From positions 1 through 58,212 of the forward strand of contig CAJQPP010000145.1 of the NCBI GenBank assembly GCA_905480235.1: DNA of 58,212 bases, in the 5' to 3' direction. This DNA is from an uncultured Pirellulaceae bacterium (GTDB lineage Bacteria > Planctomycetota > Planctomycetia > Pirellulales > Pirellulaceae). The notes under the pieces were generated by a model. It was not told the origin of the DNA and made no database searches. It worked only from the letters and a program-made list of their open reading frames with translations. Within the stretch, counting starts at the first letter, position 1; the number at the start of each line of letters is the position of its first letter. Position numbers and translations under genes: made by a program. Shown in pieces: positions 27,580 to 37,456 of the stretch.

Positions 27580-27649
27580 GCAATGGTCCCTTTAACGCAC
27601 TGTTCCCTTTGGTGCACTGTTCCCTTTGGTGCAATGGTCGCTTTTTGGT
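27580..27649. repeat. Four 17-19 base tandem repeats upstream of the PQQ-like gene
   Basis: Copies: GCAATGGTCCCTTTAAC (27580), GCACTGTTCCCTTTGGT (27597 and 27614, identical), and a 19-base variant at 27631 beginning GCAATGGTCGC. They lie 65-135 bases upstream of the preferred start at 27514, in the leader or promoter of the PQQ-like gene. Could be operator iterons or neutral slippage. Confidence 0.8.
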
Positions 27650-27799
27650 GGAGCGTATAATGGAGCGAAATTGGCTGCGAGGGATTGGGAGTAATGGAAT
27701 AACGAAGGTTCGGAATGCTGAAGCCTACAAAGCGTTCTCAGAAAAGGCTCCAGGCCCCTTTTCTCTAAGACGAAAAAATCAGGTATGCAATTTTATCGA

Positions 27800-30700
27800 T
27801 CACTCACTTACGATTTTAACCTGATTCCAATAAGCCCATTCGTTATGCCAGTCATTGGCTCGGTTTTCGATCCAAAGGTCTACTTCTTTTCCGGCGTGCG
27901 ATGATAAATCAATAGCGACGTTTAGCCATTCGTCTTCGCCGACTGTTTGGGAACTGACGAGTTGATTTGCGACTACGTTGCCATCGACAAAAACCTGCAT
28001 TTGCCAGTCGCCATGGGGGTGATGGCTAACGCTGAGTTGCAGGGTGGTGGTCTTTCCCTTGGGGATCTGGCAGCTACCGCGATAAAGAACGCATGGTGTT
28101 TCTCGATCTAAGGGGTGTGTTTGCACTGCGCGACGGTTGCGGAATTCGGTGTGCAGGACGACCCCGCCCTCGCCAGATCCTTTTATTTGAAACTGCGGTG
28201 CCACGTTTGCCAGGGTTTTGTTGGCTTGATCCAAATCGATGGTCTTCGCAGCCTTGCTCGGCTTGCCATCACCGGTGATCATTCGTCGCGCCACAAATTC
28301 ATTGAGGCGCGGATGCCGTCCCAAGATGGCTAATTGCAGTGCTTGCTCGGGATCCGTCTTAACCATCGGTTCCAGAGCGAACCAAATCATGCGTCCGATG
28401 TTGTTATCGGCAATGTCTTCTGAATGGGCGGCCAGAGCGGTGAGTATTGGCCAGCGGTTCTGGGCTGGGAGACGCTGAGCCAGCGATGCGAGGTACAACC
28501 GGACGACGGGGGAGGGATCTTGTTGGGCCATTGTAACCAAACGGCCCATCCAATCAGGGCGCCAATTCAAGGTGTCTATTTCGGTCCTTTGGTTTGCTGG
28601 TAAAAACGCATTTAGCTCACTTGAATCTCCAAGCAATTGAAGGGTCCAAGCACGGACATAGGGATCGGCGTGTTCCGACATTTTCATTAGCTGGTCGTCA
28701 TCCAATCCAACGGTGACGTACAAACACCATAATGCCCTTAGTCGTTTGGCTGAATTGGGCGCTGAACGGAATTGTTCCCGTAATTGACCATGAACCAACG
28801 CGGAGTTCAGTCTGCCCTCAGCCGCTCGGTACTGCAATTCAGCACGGGCTTGTCGGACATACCAGTCATTGCTGTGCATTTGATAATCGACCAGTTCGGC
28901 ATCCGTGGCCTTAGGTAAATTTGGACGAGCAATTCGTTGGAGGTTCTCGGGCAAAATTCGGTAAACACGGCCAGAATTGGGAAATTTCACGGAGTTACCG
29001 CAAACGTCCTGGTCATGCCAATCCAGAATGTACACACCCCCATCGGGACCTATTTCAACACTAAACCCTACCCAAGCCATGTCATTGGTCGGCATGAAAT
29101 CGTCCCCATGCTGGCCGATGAAACTCGAACCTTTGGGGACCATCACGTCGGTTAGCACAGCGTGTTCGTGAATATTGCACATGAACAGACGATCACGGTA
29201 TTTCTCGGGGAAAGCATCCGCGAGGTAAAAACGTGCGCCGCCATGAGCGGATAGGTGGGTATGATCGCGGATCGTTTTGATGTCGTCGTAAATGTGAGGG
29301 TTAACGTGAGGGCGACTTTGTTTGTGGTAAACCCCGCCTTGCACGACATGAAACAAATGCGGGATGACGCAGCACGTAGCGAAACCTTGTCCGTGGTCGT
29401 TGAAATCGAATCCCCAGGGATTGGAGAGGCCACGCGCGAAAACTTCAAACCTTTGTTCCTGAGGTTGGTAACGCCATACTCCACCATCAATAAATTGCCG
29501 ATCCTGTGCAGGGGTTCCGGGCTTTCCGACCTGAGATTGGGTGAATACACCTTGGCACCCGTATAGCCAGCCATCCGGCCCCCAAATGAAACTGTTTAGC
29601 GTCTCGTGCCGGTCATTAATCCCCCAACCGTCCAGTAAAATTTGCGGCGGGCCATCCGGACGGTCATCACCATCCTTGTCGGGAATGAAGGTTAAGTGGG
29701 GAGGTGATCCTACAAAGACCCCGCCCATCCCACAGGCCAGCCCTGACGTGAAGGTCAAGCTGTCGGTGAATGTTTTCTTGGTGTCAAAAACGCCATCGCT
29801 ATCGGTGTCCTCAAGGATTTGGATGCGGCTGACGGGGTCTTGGGTGTGCTTGCCTCGAGTTTGATAATTAAAGTTCTCAGCGACCCAAAGTCTTCCTTTA
29901 CCGTCAAAGCAAAACGCAATGGGTTCAGAAATATCTGGTTCTGACGCGAACACGGTGACATCAAATCCGTCGGGTACTGCCATTTTTTTTACCGCCTCCG
30001 CCGGCGTTAAGAAATCCGCATTGCTATCTTTGTGCTGTTGCTGTGGCAATGCGTTTCGAGCCTCTGTGGATTCCAGTCCGACCTGCTCTTTGGTACGTAA
30101 GTAGAGTACAAGGTCGACCACTTCCTGTTCTGTCATCTGTTCGAGCTGACCTTCGGGCATCATCGATTTGTTGGACAGCTTGCGAGCTTCAATGTCTTGT
30201 TTGGCAATGACGACACGGGGCTGTTCGGCTGTTTTAAGAACGATTCGGGTTTCATCTTCTTCCGCTAAAACTCCGTTGACCACGCGACCATCCACGGTTT
30301 GAACAACCGTTGTTTTATACGAATCGGCCACATCGAAACTTGGGTCTACACTGTTAAGCAAAATGTAATCGAGGTCGGCTCGGTTGGATCCGGTCAAATC
30401 AGGACCCACCTTGCCACCCACGCCATACAACTGGTGGCAGGCGGCACAGGTTTTTTCGAAAACGGCCCGTCCTCTGTTCGCATCGGCCGAGCGCATATTT
30501 TTGGGTTCACATAGCTTACGAAAACGCTCCAATGCGGCTTGACGTTGGCTGGCACTGACTTCGTCCGCTCGTCCATACACCCGAACCCAGCGATCTCCCA
30601 AAATGTCATGAAGTGCCCGTGAGACTTGTACAGGGATATCCGTTCGGGAGATTTTCCCATCGTTGACGAAATCGGCTAAAGCCTCTGCGTAAGATCGACG

Positions 30701-31291
30701 CGCAGAAAGGGTTTCCAACACCGCACGTTTTTGCGTGGTATTAAAAGATGAATAGCGCTGCAAAAGAATTGCTGGCGCCCTGTCATTTTTAATGATTGCA
30801 AAGCCGCGAATCGAATCGATGATCCATTGCGGTTGCTCAATCAAAGTCTCTAACAACGCGGAGGCAGCATTGTTTTGCTGATTTAATAAAAGATACAACG
30901 CAGCCTTCCTGCGACCGAGTTCGGCGGTATGATCCTGGACTAAATCCAGAGCCTGTTGTGTTGCCAACTCATCCCCGAAAAACTGAGAAAGTTGAAGAGT
31001 TCGGTCTCGAACTAAGGGGTTGGTGCTGAGGGTTAATTGACGCCTCACGGAGGACCAGTTCTCGGGTTCAGGAACATTCCTGCGTCCCTCCAGTCCGCTC
31101 AGGATCCCTTGCAGGATCGATGCGCGAATGGTGTCGTCGGTGGTCGTTGATAGTGTTTTTACCACCAGATTCAAAGAGGCCGATTCATTGAGCCTCTGCG
31201 CTCGCAGCGGGTCAGCCAAAGTGAGGCAAACAAGGGCCATCATAAAGACAGTGGTTGCGTACCATTTGAGACAACTCATCGCTTGGATCAT
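27800..31291 (-). CDS. PVC-type heme-binding dehydrogenase with HEAT-like repeats
   Basis: 1163 residues with a signal peptide (cleavage near PLRAQ). Order: helical HEAT-like region about 35-260; a cytochrome-c domain with CAACH at 282-286, upstream GRAVFEKT and downstream VGGKVGPDLTGSNR; then a membrane-bound-dehydrogenase-type propeller from about 430 (VPDGFDVTVFASEPDISEPI, GRLWVAENFNYQTRGK, YILDWHDQDVCG); a second HEAT region about 780-1000; and a C-terminal beta domain. In most planctomycete relatives the cytochrome follows the propeller and HEAT repeats, so here it comes first, like two usual ORFs fused. Presumed to oxidise a sugar or polyol and pass electrons to heme in the periplasm. 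Forms an operon with the Gfo/Idh gene (one-base gap). Confidence 0.88.
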   Translation of the reverse strand: MIQAMSCLKWYATTVFMMALVCLTLADPLRAQRLNESASLNLVVKTLSTTTDDTIRASILQGILSGLEGRRNVPEPENWSSVRRQLTLSTNPLVRDRTLQLSQFFGDELATQQALDLVQDHTAELGRRKAALYLLLNQQNNAASALLETLIEQPQWIIDSIRGFAIIKNDRAPAILLQRYSSFNTTQKRAVLETLSARRSYAEALADFVNDGKISRTDIPVQVSRALHDILGDRWVRVYGRADEVSASQRQAALERFRKLCEPKNMRSADANRGRAVFEKTCAACHQLYGVGGKVGPDLTGSNRADLDYILLNSVDPSFDVADSYKTTVVQTVDGRVVNGVLAEEDETRIVLKTAEQPRVVIAKQDIEARKLSNKSMMPEGQLEQMTEQEVVDLVLYLRTKEQVGLESTEARNALPQQQHKDSNADFLTPAEAVKKMAVPDGFDVTVFASEPDISEPIAFCFDGKGRLWVAENFNYQTRGKHTQDPVSRIQILEDTDSDGVFDTKKTFTDSLTFTSGLACGMGGVFVGSPPHLTFIPDKDGDDRPDGPPQILLDGWGINDRHETLNSFIWGPDGWLYGCQGVFTQSQVGKPGTPAQDRQFIDGGVWRYQPQEQRFEVFARGLSNPWGFDFNDHGQGFATCCVIPHLFHVVQGGVYHKQSRPHVNPHIYDDIKTIRDHTHLSAHGGARFYLADAFPEKYRDRLFMCNIHEHAVLTDVMVPKGSSFIGQHGDDFMPTNDMAWVGFSVEIGPDGGVYILDWHDQDVCGNSVKFPNSGRVYRILPENLQRIARPNLPKATDAELVDYQMHSNDWYVRQARAELQYRAAEGRLNSALVHGQLREQFRSAPNSAKRLRALWCLYVTVGLDDDQLMKMSEHADPYVRAWTLQLLGDSSELNAFLPANQRTEIDTLNWRPDWMGRLVTMAQQDPSPVVRLYLASLAQRLPAQNRWPILTALAAHSEDIADNNIGRMIWFALEPMVKTDPEQALQLAILGRHPRLNEFVARRMITGDGKPSKAAKTIDLDQANKTLANVAPQFQIKGSGEGGVVLHTEFRNRRAVQTHPLDRETPCVLYRGSCQIPKGKTTTLQLSVSHHPHGDWQMQVFVDGNVVANQLVSSQTVGEDEWLNVAIDLSSHAGKEVDLWIENRANDWHNEWAYWNQVKIVSE

Positions 31292-31292
31292 A

Positions 31293-32420
31293 TTAATGGT
31301 TTGTTTTGAGGGTGAATTCAGGCAAGTCTATCTTTTGGCCCTGATTGAGCGCCGAGGCGTGAGCACATAATCCGACGCACGTCCAATTGGCACTGGTAAC
31401 CGCATTAGGCCACGGTGCCCTATCTTCTTTTAACGCCGTCACAAATTCGTGAACTAGATGGGGATGGGAACCACCATGACCACCTCCTTGAATAAAGGAT
31501 AGGTGGCCAGCGTCATGAATTCCTGCGGGAAGGGTAAACCTGCGAATCGGTTCGGGTAATAGGTGAGCATAATCGGGAACCATGATTTTCTCGGGTATTT
31601 CTGGTTCGGGCTTTTTCGCAGTATGCAGGACATGAGGTTCGTTTTCAATCAATGTCCATTCGAAACTTTTTTGGGTGCCATAAACATCGAAACTTTCTCT
31701 GTATTGCCGAGCCACGTCGTACAAGCAGCGCCAGATATGCGCTGTCACATCGGAGTTTTGAATTTGTATATGGCAGGATTCGATGGCAAAGGAATTGCCC
31801 GATTTTTTGGCAATGTCGTCTCGTACAGTGCCGCTGCCAAAACAGCTGACGCTTTCGGCTAATTTATCCAACAGACCCAAGCATGGGCTGACCACATGTG
31901 TTGCGTAATGCATTGGCACCATCTGTTCCCAATAACTGGGCCATCCGTCCATATCTTGGGGATGGGAGGCAGCCACATGTTGGATCTTTCCGAGTTCGCC
32001 TTGCCGAACCAGCTCTTTAATGAACAGAAACTCACGGCTGTAGACGACGGTCTCCGCCATCATATACTTCAGCCCTGTTGCGTGAACCTTTTCCACGATC
32101 TGACGGCATTCATCGATAGTGGTTGCCATCGGGACTGTGCACATAACGTGTTTGCCCGCATCGAAAGCCATAAGTGACATCCATGCGTGATCGGCGATCG
32201 GACTGTTGATGTGGACGAAGTCAATTTCTGAATCGGCGAGTAAGTTTTCGTACTCGGTGTAGCGTTTGGCAATCGAAAATTGGTCACCAGAACGGTTCAG
32301 TTCGGCTGCATTCCTGCGGCAAAGGGCAATGATATCAACGTCAGGATGGGCCTCGTAGATAGGTAGAAACTCAGCTCCAAAACCCAGGCCGATCATGGCC
32401 CCTTTTAGTCTCTTTTCCAT
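31293..32420 (-). CDS. Gfo/Idh/MocA family oxidoreductase
   Basis: 375 residues. The N-terminal Rossmann fold has GAMIGLGFGAEFLPIY (glycine-rich NAD(P) loop) and DFVHINSPIADHAWMSLMAF. The family E-K-P motif is altered: KHVMCTVPMATT stands where relatives usually have CEKPM/L. The C-terminal domain has the long beta-sheet segments of GFO_IDH_MocA_C. No signal peptide, so cytoplasmic. It probably oxidises or epimerises a sugar or polyol. It is first in a two-gene operon with the PVC-type dehydrogenase. The loss of the EKP lysine, normally catalytic, suggests changed chemistry or loss of activity. Confidence 0.85.
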   Translation of the reverse strand: MEKRLKGAMIGLGFGAEFLPIYEAHPDVDIIALCRRNAAELNRSGDQFSIAKRYTEYENLLADSEIDFVHINSPIADHAWMSLMAFDAGKHVMCTVPMATTIDECRQIVEKVHATGLKYMMAETVVYSREFLFIKELVRQGELGKIQHVAASHPQDMDGWPSYWEQMVPMHYATHVVSPCLGLLDKLAESVSCFGSGTVRDDIAKKSGNSFAIESCHIQIQNSDVTAHIWRCLYDVARQYRESFDVYGTQKSFEWTLIENEPHVLHTAKKPEPEIPEKIMVPDYAHLLPEPIRRFTLPAGIHDAGHLSFIQGGGHGGSHPHLVHEFVTALKEDRAPWPNAVTSANWTCVGLCAHASALNQGQKIDLPEFTLKTNH

Positions 32421-32843
32421 GGCCTAACTCAGGATGTTGAAAATATTAGAACAGAGTGATTGGACGAACCAATACCATTGGCAGTGGGAAAAATATTCCA
32501 TGCCGCTGTACCACCTGGCAAAATCCGCGGTTGCCTATAATTTAATCGCGATTCGTACTAAATCCGACCCGTGGGCAACACCCGGCGTTGAGCCTGCGGA
32601 TCGGTGGGCTGTCGCCGGGCACCGCGCATTGATCGAAGGAATGCTAACTGATGGGTAAACCGCTGCGCTCTCGTAGTCGCCAAGCGAGCATTGCTGTTAG
32701 CCAGCGAGGTAAATTCGGGTGATTCCAGAAAACGACTCCTTAATTGATCAATCGCTTGTGCGGACGTGCAAGCCAGCACAGGTTTGACCGCGGCATAATA
32801 TTTTGCATGGAAAGCAATTGTTTTCAAATGGTTGCACTAAAAA
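32421..32843. other. Intergenic, nothing recognised
   Basis: Opposing 74- and 89-codon frames overlap here (plus 32434-32658, minus 32558-32827). Neither has a ribosome site or known family. Confidence 0.35.
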
Positions 32844-33302
32844 TCATTTCTTAACACGATTTAGGATATAGGTGGAGGCAGCGGGTTTTTCGCCTGGCTG
32901 AGTTAATACCATTCGCAGCTGGTCCTCGGAAATTAGCTTTCCATGCAGCACTCCATTTTCCGCCATCTCAACCAAATGAATCTCCCCAGATTCCGGCATG
33001 AAAACACCAATGAGTTTTTCGCTGTCGCCTTTGACCGGTTTGTCGTTTTGGAATCCCCCAGCACCATCAATCAATTCCCAGCCGGATTCACCGGTAATGA
33101 GGCCTTGTTCGTCGACTTCGATTAGCAGTTTCTTTTTAGTAAGGGTTTTACCTCTCAAGTTGATCGTGTGTCCCTCGCCTTGCCAGCTTCCCTCGATATC
33201 AGCCGCTTTGTAGGTTTCAGGGCCCGGGTTGGTGGCTTTTGGCATCGCCATCAAGCCCGTAAATACCAAAAGTGAACAGGCAAGAATTAGGTTGTTTTTC
33301 AT
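32844..33302 (-). CDS. Small secreted protein, hypothetical
   Basis: 152 residues. A signal peptide (MKNNLILACSLLVFTGLMAM) is followed by a beta-rich mature part: IEGSWQGEGHTINLRGKTLT, a Gly/Asp-rich centre, GEIHLVEMAENGVLHGKLIS and a C-terminal TYILNRVKK. The G-S-W-x-G opening and alternating strands suggest a small beta-barrel of lipocalin-like type, but this is a guess from pattern. No cysteines in the mature part. Monocistronic. Confidence 0.65.
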   Translation of the reverse strand: MKNNLILACSLLVFTGLMAMPKATNPGPETYKAADIEGSWQGEGHTINLRGKTLTKKKLLIEVDEQGLITGESGWELIDGAGGFQNDKPVKGDSEKLIGVFMPESGEIHLVEMAENGVLHGKLISEDQLRMVLTQPGEKPAASTYILNRVKK

Positions 33303-33884
33303 TCTAAATTCCTTTGGGGAAATTGCGTTTAGACTGCCGGTAGCACATTGATAACACTTGATATCGACATTGCCACCGGGCAGACACCGTTTTTAGTTGA
33401 ATCGGTTTGAATTAGGAACTGCCGGAGTTCTGCGATGGAACGCTTGCCAACCTCACAATGGCATGCCGGCGTACGAATACCATCGCCAGTCGTACGTCAA
33501 TTTTTCTTTGATGACTCTGATTTATTAAAAACCCAATGAAGAGCAAACGCGTTTTGCGGTGGGAAACAAAAAACAACCGTTGGTTTTTGATCTACCCTGT
33601 CAGTTTTTTCAGTCACCGGTCTACTTGCCAATTCGCTTCACGATAGCCAGCTCGAAGTCCTAAATGACCCGATCGATATGTGCGTCAGTTACCGCTCTCG
33701 CATTTGGTATTACTTTTAGTTGATTCCGTCTTTTCTTAATTGTTCGATGCAAAGCATCTTTGATAGGGATTGTAATCCTTGAAAGCATGCACTCTCGAAA
33801 CCACGAAACAAGGTTACCGATCGAGTTGCGAACGCGCAGTTTCGCATGGCTTGGCTTGCTCAAACCGCAATGGGACTTTATTCG
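33303..33884. other. Intergenic, nothing recognised
   Basis: AT-richer spacer between two leftward genes. No frame with gene-like composition. Confidence 0.35.
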
Positions 33885-35558
33885 TTATTCGAGTTCTAAA
33901 CACTTGCAGCTTGTTGAGAGTGGGGAGTCAGCCTGTGCCCAGTTTTCTTTGAACTGAGCGAGCGTTTCTTCCGCGGCCTGTGTTTTTCCAAGCCCCTGCA
34001 ATGCTTTGGAAAGACCGAGTAAAGACCAGCCATTGTTGGGCCATTTTTCTAAATCTTCACGGTAGCATTTTTCTGCGTTTGCATATTGGTGGGTCGCAAG
34101 ATATACCGCACCAAGCGTGTGGCGAATGGGTTGGAGCCATTGCGGTGGTTCGCCGTAATCAAGGGTTGATTCAATGGCAGCCGCGTCAGTTAAAAGTTCG
34201 GTCGCGAGGTCCCATTTCTCTTTTTGGAGGGCAATTTCACCGCGAATGAACAGATCGCTGACTTGCAAGAAACGGTCGTCCATGCCTCCCATTTCTAGAG
34301 CGGACATGGGAATCGCTGAACGGGCCACCCGGAACTTAGTGTATTCGATTTCGGCACTGGCAAAGTCTTTTTTTGCGGCGAATGCGATTGCACGGTGGGC
34401 TCTCCAAATTGCCGTGGTCACAGGGAGATTTTCGGGGGGAGCCGGTTCAGCAATGATTTCATCCCACCGACCGAAACGTTTTTGAACATCGTAAACAGAG
34501 CACATCCAGCGATCAAAAACGGGCCCCATGCTGGCAATGACGGCGTCCGGTGTTTGTTCCCACATGTGTCGAGCGGCAGACATCGCTTCTTTTTCGCGGC
34601 CACTCATCATGGCGGCATAAGCGAGCATATGCGAGTTGTGAATCATGTAAACATATTGCATCCCCTGCTTTGGAGATAGCTTCAAGTATTTTTGATCGGC
34701 ATCGAGAGCTTTTACGTTTTGTTCGATCGCTTCATTCCACAATCCAGTCCTTACATAGATATGAGAGGGCATGTGAAGTAGATGACCGCTTGCGGGGATC
34801 AGATTGTCCAAGGCGTGAGCCGCTTTCAATGCTTTTTCGGGGGTCCGACTTGGTTCCATCGCGTGGATGTAAAGATGATTTGCACCCGGGTGATCCGGTT
34901 GCAGCTCAAGCACTGTTTCGAGTGTCGAAACAATTTTGTCGGTGTCCTCAACCGGTTCACCGTCGGTCGTATATAGCTCCCAAGGTCGAAGCATCATCAA
35001 TGACTCGGCATAAAGGGTTCCCACATCAGCATCTTGGGGAAAGGCCTGCCATACTTCGGCCATCGCTGCCGCATAAGCTTGATCAAACGGTTTACGATCC
35101 TCGGCGGCGGGAAAAGTGTATCGCTTAGACAATGCTTCAATCAATGCACGTTCAACATCCGAAGCATTGTCCATTCGATTAAGCGCATTTTGAACAGCGT
35201 AAAAAGCTGCCTTAGAGCGTTCGGGTGTTATAGGACTGTTGTAGTTAGGACCCTCGCAGTAAGCGATCCCCCACCAGGTCATGGGGCAATCCGGATCTTT
35301 TGCGGCTGCCTGTATTAGTGACCGAATGGCTTCTTCGTGATTAAATGCAAATGACCAGGCAAGTGCTTGGTCAAAGTACGCTTGTGTGACCGGTGATTTC
35401 GTCGAGATCTTCCTTGTGTGTTTGCCCAAGCCATCAAACATTAAATCCTGTTCGGGTGCCTGAACCGCAACAGGATTGGGTCGTTTGGTCGAACCAAGGA
35501 TTGACAGTCCACTCGTTAAAATTCCGAATGCAAGTATCGCGTAAATTCGAGGGCTCAT
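33885..35558 (-). CDS. Exported TPR-repeat protein
   Basis: 557 residues with an N-terminal signal or anchor (MSPRIYAILAFGILTSGLSI). Repeats begin at once: TQAYFDQALAWSFAFNHEEA, IQAAAKDPDCPMTWWGIAYC, then the family-typical HLYIHAMEPSRTPEKALKAA and SGHLLHMPSHIYVRTGLWNE. Canonical TPRs at the end include YANAEKCYREDLEKWPNNGW and GLSKALQGLGKTQAAEETLA. This is a recognisable large TPR family found in many bacteria without assigned function; the conserved H-x-Y-I-H and H-M-P-S-H histidines look like metal or catalytic sites rather than structure. Probably periplasmic. No operon partner. Confidence 0.8.
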   Translation of the reverse strand: MSPRIYAILAFGILTSGLSILGSTKRPNPVAVQAPEQDLMFDGLGKHTRKISTKSPVTQAYFDQALAWSFAFNHEEAIRSLIQAAAKDPDCPMTWWGIAYCEGPNYNSPITPERSKAAFYAVQNALNRMDNASDVERALIEALSKRYTFPAAEDRKPFDQAYAAAMAEVWQAFPQDADVGTLYAESLMMLRPWELYTTDGEPVEDTDKIVSTLETVLELQPDHPGANHLYIHAMEPSRTPEKALKAAHALDNLIPASGHLLHMPSHIYVRTGLWNEAIEQNVKALDADQKYLKLSPKQGMQYVYMIHNSHMLAYAAMMSGREKEAMSAARHMWEQTPDAVIASMGPVFDRWMCSVYDVQKRFGRWDEIIAEPAPPENLPVTTAIWRAHRAIAFAAKKDFASAEIEYTKFRVARSAIPMSALEMGGMDDRFLQVSDLFIRGEIALQKEKWDLATELLTDAAAIESTLDYGEPPQWLQPIRHTLGAVYLATHQYANAEKCYREDLEKWPNNGWSLLGLSKALQGLGKTQAAEETLAQFKENWAQADSPLSTSCKCLELE

Positions 35559-36358
35559 GACTGTTTTTCCATAACGACGGTGGAGAACAATAAAAATTTG
35601 ATGGCGAGAATCATAACCATTTCTTTAGCTCTTTGTTAGGACTTTTTTGACCGACGAAACCTAGCAAGGGTGTTGCATATCAATCGGTTTTTATTTGCGA
35701 TCAAAGAAAGCCAAATTGATGCTCCGCAATTTCTGGTAAATCGAGTCACCAAAGAATTGGAGATAAACTGAGTTTACTCAGCATATCCCTGCTCCGATAA
35801 TACATAGATGATCCAGACATGCCATCGCGTATTGTGTTCGGCACCAATAATTAAATAAAATCTAATTTAAATCGCCAGCAGGTTGTTGTGCGCTAGCCTA
35901 CAAGAAACAACTTTTTGAGGTTGGCATCTTGGGAGTGTTGCCTGCAGTCACTTGGTGTGCTCGATAGGTTGGGTTTGTTTTGTTACTAGCGCAAAAAGTT
36001 ACAATCAAGAAAAACTTGACCAACGCTGTAGAAAACGTTTTGCATTAGAGTCACAGGATGTTGTGAGTTGGCAACATCAAGTGTCATTCACTTTATCGAC
36101 TCCGATGGATGACACTCACTGGTGCGAGATTTGGCGACGAGTGATTATCTGCTTAACAGTTTCGCTCAGTAATCTGGATGAACCAAACGATCAGTTTTGG
36201 CGACGACTCCATTCCGATGCGGTGAAACCCTTTCGTATATGCGCGGGGGCCATTTGCGGTAAATGTTTGCGAGCAACCGGTGCGTTGGTCGCGTTTTGGC
36301 ATTCTTGTAGCAGGCCCCCGTTTCTTAATCAGGCTACGGGATGACGTTTTTCGTTAGC
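35559..36358. other. Intergenic, nothing recognised
   Basis: About 800 bases. A 130-codon plus-strand frame at 35952-36344 is rich in Trp, Cys and Arg with no family or ribosome site; not called. Confidence 0.35.
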
Positions 36359-37351
36359 TTACTTAGTTAACCACTCGTCTTGACGATCAAGAACGGTTTT
36401 CACAGCGTCGCTCTTTAGCCACGATTTCGCTGAAGTATCCTGCTTGAGGTAGGCATCCCAGAACGCGGTGCTGATTGCTTTGATCGACTCCTTCTGCTGA
36501 TTTGACTTTTGAGAAACCGCACGTTGGTTGTTGCGACCGCTAAAGATGAAATGGGTTCCCTCATTCAGTACCAATTCGAAGGAATGCCCGTCGGCTGGTA
36601 GAGCTTTGAACACTTTACGGCGTGATGCCGCATCGACACGCCGATTTACGGGGCTGTCGTCATCGGTACCTGTCATCAACAGCCATGGGATTTTGACCAT
36701 TGCGAATGGCTTTGATTTGCGGCTGGCCAAAGGCATGCTGGGACTCATGGCGATCGCTGCCTTAATTCGGGTATCCGTGCTGGGCTGTTCCTGCAACGCA
36801 TATCTTTGACCGCTTACTGCTTGAGTTGTGATCGCACCAAACGAATGTCCACTCATACCTATTCGGTTCAGGTCAAGTCGGTTATGAAGTTGACCTGGTG
36901 CACGATTGAGTTGTTCCAGTTGATCAAGAGTAGCGTGGACGTCGCTGATTCGTTGTTTCGCACTTTCGCCGTTGGCTGCATTCCTCAATGCTGTGCGTTT
37001 TTGAAACCTGGGAGCATTCTTGATTACATCACGGTCACTGCCGGCGTGTTGCAGAAATACCACGCAATAGCCGCGGCCTGACCATTGCCTTGCAAGGAAA
37101 GGGCTTGCTTCTCGCGATCCACCGAGTCCGTGACTAAAAAGGATGACGGAGGCCGGTTTGTCCGTGTTGGGAAGGAAAATCCTCAGCGGCACTGCGCGTT
37201 TCGTGACTCCGTACGTAAAACGGGTATCGATAATTTCGGCAGTAAAGGTAGTTTTGAGCGGGTCGTATTGGGCCCAACCTGAGTCGGCTTGCGATGCGAT
37301 GAACATAAACGCCAGCCAGGCCCAAGAAATAATCAGCGATTTTGGATTCAT
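36359..37351 (-). CDS. Exported alpha/beta hydrolase (PAF-acetylhydrolase/chlorophyllase-like)
   Basis: 330 residues with a signal peptide ending near DSGWAQ. Hydrolase elements in order: RAVPLRIFLP strand, oxyanion SHGLGGSREA, YCVVFLQHAGSD, nucleophile elbow GMSGHSFGAITTQ, acid residue in LLMTGTDDDSPV, and catalytic His in LNEGTHFIFSG. The fold resembles platelet-activating-factor acetylhydrolase and dienelactone-hydrolase-like esterases. Substrate unknown, presumably an ester outside the cytoplasm. It lies about 100 bases downstream of the sulfatase gene on the same strand and may be co-transcribed with it. Confidence 0.85.
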   Translation of the reverse strand: MNPKSLIISWAWLAFMFIASQADSGWAQYDPLKTTFTAEIIDTRFTYGVTKRAVPLRIFLPNTDKPASVILFSHGLGGSREASPFLARQWSGRGYCVVFLQHAGSDRDVIKNAPRFQKRTALRNAANGESAKQRISDVHATLDQLEQLNRAPGQLHNRLDLNRIGMSGHSFGAITTQAVSGQRYALQEQPSTDTRIKAAIAMSPSMPLASRKSKPFAMVKIPWLLMTGTDDDSPVNRRVDAASRRKVFKALPADGHSFELVLNEGTHFIFSGRNNQRAVSQKSNQQKESIKAISTAFWDAYLKQDTSAKSWLKSDAVKTVLDRQDEWLTK

Positions 37352-37456
37352 ACTTGGTTACCGTTTATTCAGCGAAGGATAAATGGAATTTAAGGAACTG
37401 ATTGGGAAGCGTGATTTCAATCCACAGCAGATACCCATGGAGGTTTTCGTTGTTAA

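Noticed and set aside
35952-36344. 130-codon plus-strand ORF as a gene
   Set aside because: Unusually rich in Trp, Cys and Arg, no known family, no ribosome site.
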